Made by a program: the position numbers and the translations under genes | Shown here: in pieces, positions 10,161 to 17,057 of the stretch | Numbering within the stretch: position 1 is the stretch's first letter | How the letters are laid out: each line of letters begins with the position of its first letter | The notes under the pieces: generated by a model | Seen by the model: only the letters and a program-made list of their open reading frames with translations | What the model was told of the DNA's origin: nothing | Database searches by the model: none | Source of the DNA: G963664115 sp965263045 | GTDB lineage: Bacteria; Acidobacteriota; Terriglobia; 20CM-2-55-15 | DNA length: 64,000 nucleotides | Direction: 5' to 3' | Assembly: GCA_965263045.1 (NCBI GenBank) | Contig: CBDHGK010000031.1 | Coordinates: 27,687 to 91,686 of the forward strand

Positions 10161-10702
10161 ATCCCCGAGAACACACGGGTCATGCGGTTGAAATCATCGA
10201 GAAAGCGTCGCCTGGCCTTTCCAGGGCCTGTCGGCAAATGCCGGTTCCCGTTTCCATTCAGCCCTCGGCCCGCGATCTCGATACCCTTCTCGATACGCTT
10301 CCGGTTGAGTTCGATCGTGTTGCAGGCGGTGGCATCCTCCGTGCACTGGACTCTCTCCCCGGTTCCCGGCGCTTCGCCCGACACCGCGGTTTGCTGCGCC
10401 GGCACATTTCTGGCGCCGATCGCCCGCACGGCGGCCCGGCACAGGACGGCTATTGCGATCCGCGCACATCGCGTGCCCAGGCGGAAGACCGGGGTGAAGA
10501 AAGCTGGATTCAGCACAAACCTTCCATAACTCAAGAGCCTCAAGATCCTGTGTGGGGTTGCTGGCTTATTGCTCCGCCCAGCCCCCCCCGGGACCCACCG
10601 TAATTGAACGTTAGCTGCGCCCCATCGGGCCGCCGCACTCTGGCAACAGCCGGTGATGGCGGCGAGGTCCACCCGGAGGGGCTTGGTGCCGTTAACCGTC
10701 AA
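10157..10702 (-). CDS. Possible hypothetical protein upstream of luxR-type gene
   Basis: 181-codon frame whose stop overlaps the LuxR gene start by four bases (ATGA), which would allow translational coupling. Its first ~50 codons lie in the repeated upstream block, where the other copy gives a similar but broken frame, so that part is probably not coding. The remainder (after about residue 55) has a hydrophobic stretch CARIAIAVLCRAAVRAIGA and a basic tail ending LDDFNRMTRVFSGI. No family was recognised. The true start is uncertain and it may not be a gene. Confidence 0.3.
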   Translation of the reverse strand: MTVNGTKPLRVDLAAITGCCQSAAARWGAANVQLRWVPGGAGRSNKPATPHRILRLLSYGRFVLNPAFFTPVFRLGTRCARIAIAVLCRAAVRAIGARNVPAQQTAVSGEAPGTGERVQCTEDATACNTIELNRKRIEKGIEIAGRGLNGNGNRHLPTGPGKARRRFLDDFNRMTRVFSGI

Positions 10703-10841
10703 AGGCTAGCGCTTTCAATACCGTCCAGTCACTACCAGGATTGGTAGGATTTGAAGAAATGTGGGTCGATTTTGGAAAAAAGAGAACGGCAAGCATCCGG
10801 ACTGCCGACCGAACGCGGCGACCGACAATACCCACCGCACC
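10589..10841 (-). repeat. Upstream block, copy B, with luxR 3' remnant
   Basis: Second copy of the upstream block. A 24-bp extension (10556-10579) is shared only with copy C. The dyad copy at 10732-10747 has one mismatch. The far end (10814-10841) matches the last codons of the LuxR-type gene, so the block was copied together with the gene tail. Confidence 0.75.
10732..10747. promoter_or_regulatory. Dyad, putative operator (copy B)
   Basis: CTACCAG-GA-TTGGTAG, one mismatch from the perfect dyads at 8922 and 15446. It lies 572 bp upstream of the LuxR-type start and immediately upstream of the uncertain frame ending at 10157. Confidence 0.45.
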
Positions 10842-10959
10842 CCAGCTGCGTTGGATGCGGTGTTGCGGATGATGGGATTGAACCATGTTGCCAAAGAGCT
10901 CTCTGCGGGCTGATTCGCTGGCGCCGGGTACGCCGGCCGTCCTCATGGCGCGGGGCATC

Positions 10960-13900
10960 CTAATGTTCCACCGGCACGACGGGCAGTGTCGTAAAGATGC
11001 GGTTGCCGGGATCCATTTCCAGGGCCACGGCCGTAAACAGCCCCTCCCCTGTCGCGGCGCAGCGCACCGACCCCACGAAATCGGACGTATCGGCGGTGGG
11101 GAACATCTGGTCGATGAACCGGGCATCCTGGCCGTTGGCCGCCAGAGAGATATTCGCGGCGTCGAGCCGCACGCCCTCTTGCATCAAGTCGCACCGCACC
11201 AGCTCCGGACTCGATTCCAGGTTGTGAATCGCAATCCCCGTGTTGAGCCCGTCCTGCTGGCGCCGCACCGGGACGATGGCGTTGCTGACGGGTTGGCTTG
11301 CCCCCACTCCGGCGACCCCAACCTCCGGGAGATCAAAACGCAGGACCCCACCGATGGGACCGCCTGAGACCACTTTGACCGATCCCGACAACAGATGTCC
11401 GCGGCCGTGGGTCGAGATCGTGAGCACTCCCAACGGCTCAATCTCCGTCTGGACCGTCAGGGCTCCGTCCTCGGTGACCACGAGATCACCTGTGAGGTCC
11501 ACCACCGATGCAGGGGCGATGAGAGCGCCTCCCGGATCGTAAAAGTAGAGGACGGGCAGGCTGGGAAGAATGTCGGAATGAAAAGGAGTGGGGGCGGGAC
11601 GGCTTGGCTCGTTGGAGAGATTCACGAAGACCAGCTCAGAGGTGATGCCGGCGCCATTGGCAAAATGCGCAAAGTCCAGGACCGTCTCCCCTCCCCTGCT
11701 TCCCGACGGGTCGCGCGTCAGCACCGGTAGTGTGGTGAAGATGCGGTTGGCGACACCGAGCTCCAGCGCGATCCCGGTGAACCGGCCTGCCGCGGTGCAG
11801 CGCACCGACCCCACGAAATCGGATGTATCGGTGCCTATGAACACATCATTGATGAACCCGGAGGTCTGCCCGTTGGCCGCCAGAGGGATCTCCACTTCTT
11901 CGAGCACGGCGCCGCCGCGCATCAATCGGCAGCGCACCCCCATCGCTTCCTCGTCCAGGTTGTGGAGGGCAACCCCCGTGTTGATTCCTCCCGCCTGGCG
12001 GCGGGCCGGGAAAAGGACATCCCGGACAGGTGGGCTGGCTCCCACACCGGCGATTCCGATGTCCGGAAGATTAAAGCGCAGGAACCCGCCCATGGGACCG
12101 TCCGCAACTACTTTCATTGATCCGCTCACCAGCTCGCCTCGCCCGTGGGTTGAAATGGTGAATACGCCCACAGATTCCATCTCTGTCTGGACGGTCAGGG
12201 CTCCGTCCTCGGTGACCACCAGGTCACCCGTGACGTCCATCACCGATTCGGGGTCGATGAGATCGCCCGCTGGAGCATAAAAGTAGATAGCGGGCCGGAT
12301 CGGATAGGGCGCCACATTCACGAGCACAATCTCGGAGGTGATGCCGGCCCCATTGGCGAAATGCGCAAAATCCAGAGCCACATCCGCTCTCGGCGTGGCC
12401 TCGGCCGGGTCCGAAGCCGGGCTCCGGCCAACCCGGTTCACCGCCCGCACCTGGAAGACATAGAGGGTATCGTTGACCAGACCGGTGACTGTATGGATGG
12501 TGTCGGCGGAGCCGATGGAAGTCCACCCTCTCCGGTTAATCCCGTACTGGTAGTCTGTGATCGCAGAACCGCCGTCGGCCTCCGGTGCCTCCCACGTCAG
12601 CACCGCTGCCCCATCTGTGGCCTCGGCCACCAGGTTCGTGGGCGCATCCGGCACCGTTTGGCGGGGGCCTCCACCCCCACCGCCGCCTCCTCCTCCGCCA
12701 GGCGGTCGGGGTGGAGGAGGTGGCGGAGGAGGAGGAGGAGGTGGTGGGGGAGGCGGCGGCGCGCCGCCGCTGAAGACCCAGGGGCGGGCCTGCTTGATGG
12801 CCAGAATATCCTCGCTGGTGATCTTGAACTCGATCTCTATGGCGAACGGTTCACCGGTCGCGGGGTCGTACAGCGCCTCGAAGTGATCATGGATCGTGGA
12901 AAGATGCTGTACGAGCTGCGCGAGTTGGGCGTCGCTCATCAGGAGTTGCCCCGGCGTCACTTGGTTCGAGGTGGCAAGTACCCTGTATGTTCCATCCTTG
13001 TATAACAGGATTTCCTCTGGCACCGAGTGGGCTTCGGGGTTGGTGACCAGATCCTCACCCACCTGGGTGTTAACGTAGTACCAGTCGTCACTGCCGGAGG
13101 TCAGGGCGGTCGGGTCAAAGCTGACGGCCACCCCGTTGGCCAACTCGTCTTTGTAGTTGGGATGGACCAGCACCCCCATCGCCGCGGCCAGATGATCGAT
13201 GCGATAAAACTCGCGCTCGGTGAAGGCCCGGAAGGTCCACAGGCTAGCAAACACCCCCTTGAGGGACTTGTCGATGCCGTCCTCCACCGTCTCATCGGGA
13301 TTCTGGGTCTTGGAGTCGTACAGTCCCGCCCCGTTAAAGCCCGGCAGGTCTTCGTTGTTCGTGCTTGACCGGTAGCGCAGTGATTGCCCTTCGGGATAGG
13401 TCGCGTGCATGCTGGTCAGGGCGTCGACTATCCACTGGGGCGAGTCCGCGTCCTCGATATCGTCGCGCAGATCGTCGAGCATGTCGTCTTGGACGTCGAA
13501 GTCCATCTGGAAGTCCTCATCGGCCAGCATCGCCTCAATGCGAGTATAGAAGTCGTGGGCCTTCATGAACTCGTCGTAGAAATAAAACGGGATCGCAAAC
13601 CCGCCGGGAACCGTTCCCTCTGGAAAACCCAGCGTCCCCAGCACAGCCACGTTGGCCGCCTTGACTCCGAACGCCTTCCAGTCCTCGAACCCGATCTGAC
13701 TGAGGGGCTTGATCCCCGTGACCGAGAGATCGAATTCCGGCGTCTGTTCTTCGGCTGGCCGGGACGCCTCGTAGTGGGAATCGACTTCCGCCTTGGTGGC
13801 CGCGCGTATCGAGTATCCGTCCTCGGTTACCTCGTAGCGGACGAAGTCACCTATCAGGGGCGCGATGGCAGGGTCGTCGCGGATGTCCCGGATGTAGGCG

Positions 13901-15231
13901 TTGGGGATGCCGTCCTGGATGGCGCGCAGGTTGACGTGCGACAGCGGGGTTTGGGGCACGGTCGAGATGATGCCGGCCACACGGGGCAGTTCGTTGGGCA
14001 GGGCCTCGTAGAGCACGATGTCGCGCGAGTGGGGCCGGTCGTCCGGGTCCAGGACTTGCAGCCGCCCGACCCCTTCCCCCAGGTTCAACGCCAGGAAGTC
14101 GATGTTGGAGTAGACGTCCCCGTCGAACACGAGGTTGATGCGGGATTCCCGGTACAACGGCAAATCGGACTGGATATACGGAAGCTCACGGTTCCGCACA
14201 TACAAGGCCAAGTTGTCTTCGAGCAGCGGCATGCTGGCGGCGAGCAGCGTATGGGTACGCTCCATAAGGCTGAAGGAGAAAGAGTAGCGGGAGGGGAGTG
14301 TATTTAACGAGTAAAGGTAGACGCCTTGGCTGCCATCGGGGGCAACGCGGTTCTGCCTAAAGGCGATCGTGCCGAGAATTACCCGCTGCCGGTTGATATG
14401 CCTGTCATCCAAGAAGGTTTGATGCGTAGGGTGCGTATTGGCGTTGATGAAATAGACACTCGGTCGGTCGGTCTCCATGCCGAGCAGAGCGAACTTGAAG
14501 TATCCTCCTATGGCAAGCGCATCGTATGTCTGCGTATCGGGAACAGCCACAGCCCCGTCGTTCAGTGGGACGTCGGCGGCAGGGTTGACTGGGTTCATGG
14601 CCCCCAGATCATTGAGTTCCGTGATGTCGTCGACACAGTCGCCGTCCACGTCAGCCGGGTCAGCGACGAGGTACTTCTCCACCCGGTAGCGCTCGGCGGG
14701 CTGCGCCTCCACGTTTTCACCCAGCGTGGTCGTGCCGGCTTCACCGCGCTTGACCAGTACCGGAATATCCACGGTCGTGTCTGCGTCCACCTCATGACTC
14801 ACGTAAAGCACGAAGTAGTCGGCGGTTGTGGACTCGACGACAATGGGCACGGCCGTCACTGCCACCGCCGTCGGAACGGGGGCCTCTGCTGGACACGGCT
14901 CCAATTGCGCCTTACCCGCCGCCTGTATCGGCATCGGGGCCGCCAGTAACGTGGCCAGCGCAAGCAGTAGAACTGCGCTCAACGGACTGGCAAAAGACGT
15001 CAGTCGGCGGGCTGCGCTCCCGAAACCTCGGGCAGGAACAGGCTTCAGTTGCCGGAATTCAGAGGGTTGTTGGGGGGAACAGCGCGACTGCGCGCAATGC
15101 GCAGTCATGGCTTGCGCGATCGCCTGTGCACCGGCGGTGAACACGAACACGTGCGCCAGCAGGAACGCGACTGCGTCCGCGATGGCGGCGAATACCTGGG
15201 CCGCGAATGCTCCCAGGTAAGTCCTGATCAA
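10960..15231 (-). CDS. Secreted PEP-synthase/dikinase-like protein with HFADG modules
   Basis: 1423 aa. It begins with a signal peptide nearly identical to that of the 2414-aa protein and has a second signal-like hydrophobic stretch at about 84-104 (SAVLLLALATLLAAPMP), so the core probably came from an independent secreted gene. A Ca-binding-like DVDGDCVDDITELNDL segment lies near 192-210. A swivelling-His-like motif TPLSHVNLRAIQDGIPNAY (about 425-445) is followed by a PPDK_N/ATP-grasp-like region: KAANVAVLG and VPGGFAIP (about 513-545), RYRSSTNNEDLPGFNGAGLY (about 617-637), and EIEFKI...QARPW (about 798-815). A Pro/Gly tract (about 820-855), an FN3-like domain and two HFADG modules ending TTLPV complete it. 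The order His-domain then ATP-grasp resembles dikinases, but export would separate it from cytoplasmic ATP, so the activity is uncertain. Confidence 0.85.
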   Translation of the reverse strand: MIRTYLGAFAAQVFAAIADAVAFLLAHVFVFTAGAQAIAQAMTAHCAQSRCSPQQPSEFRQLKPVPARGFGSAARRLTSFASPLSAVLLLALATLLAAPMPIQAAGKAQLEPCPAEAPVPTAVAVTAVPIVVESTTADYFVLYVSHEVDADTTVDIPVLVKRGEAGTTTLGENVEAQPAERYRVEKYLVADPADVDGDCVDDITELNDLGAMNPVNPAADVPLNDGAVAVPDTQTYDALAIGGYFKFALLGMETDRPSVYFINANTHPTHQTFLDDRHINRQRVILGTIAFRQNRVAPDGSQGVYLYSLNTLPSRYSFSFSLMERTHTLLAASMPLLEDNLALYVRNRELPYIQSDLPLYRESRINLVFDGDVYSNIDFLALNLGEGVGRLQVLDPDDRPHSRDIVLYEALPNELPRVAGIISTVPQTPLSHVNLRAIQDGIPNAYIRDIRDDPAIAPLIGDFVRYEVTEDGYSIRAATKAEVDSHYEASRPAEEQTPEFDLSVTGIKPLSQIGFEDWKAFGVKAANVAVLGTLGFPEGTVPGGFAIPFYFYDEFMKAHDFYTRIEAMLADEDFQMDFDVQDDMLDDLRDDIEDADSPQWIVDALTSMHATYPEGQSLRYRSSTNNEDLPGFNGAGLYDSKTQNPDETVEDGIDKSLKGVFASLWTFRAFTEREFYRIDHLAAAMGVLVHPNYKDELANGVAVSFDPTALTSGSDDWYYVNTQVGEDLVTNPEAHSVPEEILLYKDGTYRVLATSNQVTPGQLLMSDAQLAQLVQHLSTIHDHFEALYDPATGEPFAIEIEFKITSEDILAIKQARPWVFSGGAPPPPPPPPPPPPPPPPPRPPGGGGGGGGGGGPRQTVPDAPTNLVAEATDGAAVLTWEAPEADGGSAITDYQYGINRRGWTSIGSADTIHTVTGLVNDTLYVFQVRAVNRVGRSPASDPAEATPRADVALDFAHFANGAGITSEIVLVNVAPYPIRPAIYFYAPAGDLIDPESVMDVTGDLVVTEDGALTVQTEMESVGVFTISTHGRGELVSGSMKVVADGPMGGFLRFNLPDIGIAGVGASPPVRDVLFPARRQAGGINTGVALHNLDEEAMGVRCRLMRGGAVLEEVEIPLAANGQTSGFINDVFIGTDTSDFVGSVRCTAAGRFTGIALELGVANRIFTTLPVLTRDPSGSRGGETVLDFAHFANGAGITSELVFVNLSNEPSRPAPTPFHSDILPSLPVLYFYDPGGALIAPASVVDLTGDLVVTEDGALTVQTEIEPLGVLTISTHGRGHLLSGSVKVVSGGPIGGVLRFDLPEVGVAGVGASQPVSNAIVPVRRQQDGLNTGIAIHNLESSPELVRCDLMQEGVRLDAANISLAANGQDARFIDQMFPTADTSDFVGSVRCAATGEGLFTAVALEMDPGNRIFTTLPVVPVEH
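10970..12670 (-). repeat. Segmental duplication, copy 2 (3' end of 1423-aa gene)
   Basis: Same-orientation partner of 1410-3120. It covers the FN3-like domain and the two C-terminal HFADG modules of the 1423-aa protein. Similarity stops at the Pro/Gly-rich linker, where the cores of the two genes become unrelated. Confidence 0.85.
12664..12775. repeat. Low-complexity GGN/CCN tract
   Basis: Runs of CCN then GGN triplets that encode the Pro-rich and Gly-rich linker of the 1423-aa protein. Triplet units keep frame when they expand or contract, so linker length may vary. A shorter version is at about 3105-3135 in the 2414-aa gene. Confidence 0.7.
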
Positions 15232-15271
15232 GGCGTCCTCCTATAACGCAAGCGCCGCAGCTCCTGTCTGA

Positions 15272-15585
15272 GGTTGCTGGCTTATTGCTCCGCCCGTCCC
15301 CATGGACCCACCGTGATTGAAAGTTGCCTGCGCCCCATCGGGACTCCGAACTGTGGCAGCGGTCGGTGGTGGCAGAGAGGTCCACCCCGGAGGGGCTTCG
15401 TGCCGTTAACCGTCAAAGGCTAGTCCTTTCAATGCCTTCCAGTCGCTACCAAGATTGGTAGGATTTGAAGAAATGTAGTCCAAATCGGCATGTTTTGAAG
15501 AAATGGGGGTAGATCTTGGAAGAAAACAAGCGGCAAGTATCCGGACTGCCCAACGAACTCGGCCATCGACAGTACCCACCGCACC
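15272..15585 (-). repeat. Upstream block, copy C, with luxR 3' remnant
   Basis: Third copy of the upstream block, covering most of the gap upstream of the 1423-aa gene. It carries the perfect dyad at 15446-15461, an internal short duplication of the TTTGAAGAAATG segment (15464-15506), and at 15540-15585 a remnant whose minus-strand translation VRWVLSMAEF matches VRLVLSIAEF, the end of the LuxR-type protein. Confidence 0.75.
15446..15461. promoter_or_regulatory. 16-bp dyad, putative operator (copy C)
   Basis: Perfect CTACCAA-GA-TTGGTAG dyad, 215 bp upstream of the 1423-aa gene start. It is identical to the copy at 8922. Confidence 0.5.
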
Positions 15586-15602
15586 AGAACCCCTGGGCCG
15601 AG

Positions 15603-16051
15603 GACCAGGAAGCGATGGTGATGGAAGTGGGGCGGCAGTAGCAGGGCCTTTCGCCCGACCAAGCGGGCATGGGCGGCGGTATTGGGCGGGGCCAGGAACT
15701 CAATATTGAGCGGGCGGGATCACGGGAGCGGATTAACGAAGCGAGTTTTGAAACTCAGTACTTCGAAGCTGCCGAAAACGGAGACGAACGCGAGATGGCG
15801 CGGCTTGAAGGCCGGGAGTGCATATCGGGCCGCACAATGTAGCGCGGGCCGAGCGCGGCGAGGACTTGGACAGAGTTACGGAAGCGGGGGACGTCGATGC
15901 GCGCAGAGGTGTCCAGTGGATTGAGGCGGCGTTGGAGTTCGTGGACCAGAAAATCCGCGAACTCACTGAGCGGATCTCCGGTCGGGTGAGGGAAGGGTTG
16001 AACCGGCCCGGCCCTGAGCCTGAGCCCGGAGGTGGTTTCGATAGGAGTTGA
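15603..16051 (+). pseudogene. Degraded unidentified ORF
   Basis: Three consecutive protein-like stretches: EDQEAMVMEVGRQ, then after a TAG at 15639 a frame 15642-15842 with ERINEASFETQYFEAAENGD, then, in another frame at 15818-16051, RRGVQWIEAALEFVDQKIRE. They read like one charged helical protein broken by a stop and a frameshift. The family is not recognised. The last piece (77 codons, ATG 15818) could also be a small intact gene. Confidence 0.3.
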
Positions 16052-16130
16052 TGAGCATGGCCGACGCAATGGATCGAATACGAGCCGCCTAGGAGAATTC
16101 CATCTCCGCCCCGATCCGTGCAACAACGGT

Positions 16131-16158
16131 ATTCCAGATCAGGTCCGAATCAGAACGG
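16131..16158 (+). repeat. Dispersed intergenic repeat, copy 1
   Basis: ATTCCAGATCAGGT followed by CCGAATCAGAACGG. Related copies are at 41361-41394 and 41597-41624, with an inverted partial copy at about 42500-42522. All are between genes. Confidence 0.65.
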
Positions 16159-16188
16159 GAAGGCTATACTGACAAGAGGAGCTAAGAA

Positions 16189-16410
16189 TTGATCGGAATC
16201 ATTGTCGCGGCCATTGCCCTTGCAGGCATCATCGTTACCGGACAATGGGCACTGCGGCGGGACATTGCCGCCTTGGTCGAGCGCGTGGGGAAGGTGGAGT
16301 TAGGCTTGGTTGATCGCATCGGCAAGTTGGAAACAAGCCTTGTCGAGCGCATAGCCAGACTTGAGGTGGCGACGGAAGGATTCATCAAGCCGCAATCCAC
16401 GCCGCAGTGA
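16189..16410 (+). CDS. Small membrane-anchored coiled-coil protein
   Basis: 73 aa from a TTG start; GAGGAG lies about 10 bases upstream. An N-terminal membrane segment (IGIIVAAIALAGIIVTG) is followed by a heptad-rich tail (RIGKLETSLVERIARLE) typical of short membrane-tethered coiled coils found across many bacteria. Its stop overlaps the GTG of the next gene (GTGA), implying co-transcription with the secreted protein and matrixin downstream. Function unknown. Confidence 0.6.
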   Translation: MIGIIVAAIALAGIIVTGQWALRRDIAALVERVGKVELGLVDRIGKLETSLVERIARLEVATEGFIKPQSTPQ

Positions 16411-17048
16411 AACGCCACTTCATGCCGGCCAGACACCTCTTGGATGTTACGTTGCGTAGAGCATTCTTCATTGTAGTGGCTGCACTGACACTCTGTGTCT
16501 GTGCAGCTGTTCCATCTTCTTCCAGCGTCTTGGCGGTCAGCCTGGAACAACTATCCACTGCGTCTCAGCTTATTTTTGAAGGCGAAGTCGTCGGGAAGAC
16601 CTCGGAGTTCAACGCCAACCAAACGAGCATTCACACCTACGTTACGTTTCGAATGGTGGACGTGGTCAAAGGAACCTACAACGAACCCGAGATCACGCTC
16701 CGGTTCCTGGGAGGCACGGTCGGGGAAATCGGCCTGAATGTTTCCGACTCAACGCTGCCCGAACTCGGGGAGACGGGCATCTACTTCGTAGAATCCCTGG
16801 AACGTTTTCAGGTCAATCCACTCTACGGCATGGATCAGGGCCACTTCTTGATCCTCGAATCAACGGGTCAACGCATCATGGTCACTCGGAATAGACGAGT
16901 GATTACCGGCTTGATCTCCGATGATCAGCCACCCGCCGATGGACTGAGCAATGGGATCGCGCGCGGCCTGTCCGTCAATGAAGCCGGAACGTCGCGTTCC
17001 GGCGTAACGGTGTTCCAGTTCAAGCAAGCGATCCGTCAATACCTCTAG
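16407..17048 (+). CDS. Secreted protein of unknown function, paired with matrixin
   Basis: 213 aa from a GTG that overlaps the previous stop; an ATG at 16422 is an alternative start. A signal peptide is clear (AFFIVVAALTLCVCAAVP). The mature part begins with SLEQLSTASQLIFEGEVVGK and contains YVTFRMVDVVKGTYNEPEIT, a beta-rich pattern I associate with small exported proteins encoded just upstream of matrixin-type proteases. The gap to the protease start is only 9 bp. It may be a protease partner, substrate or inhibitor, but nothing in the sequence decides this. Confidence 0.7.
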   Translation: MKRHFMPARHLLDVTLRRAFFIVVAALTLCVCAAVPSSSSVLAVSLEQLSTASQLIFEGEVVGKTSEFNANQTSIHTYVTFRMVDVVKGTYNEPEITLRFLGGTVGEIGLNVSDSTLPELGETGIYFVESLERFQVNPLYGMDQGHFLILESTGQRIMVTRNRRVITGLISDDQPPADGLSNGIARGLSVNEAGTSRSGVTVFQFKQAIRQYL

Positions 17049-17057
17049 CCAACGACC

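Noticed and set aside
12664..12775. CRISPR-like or tandem-repeat array
   Set aside because: Simple CCN/GGN triplets in a coding linker with no spacer structure. No CRISPR array was seen in the window.
13384..14949. Plus-strand frames of 307 and 207 codons
   Set aside because: Antisense to the dikinase-like core of the 1423-aa gene, which has clear motifs on the minus strand.
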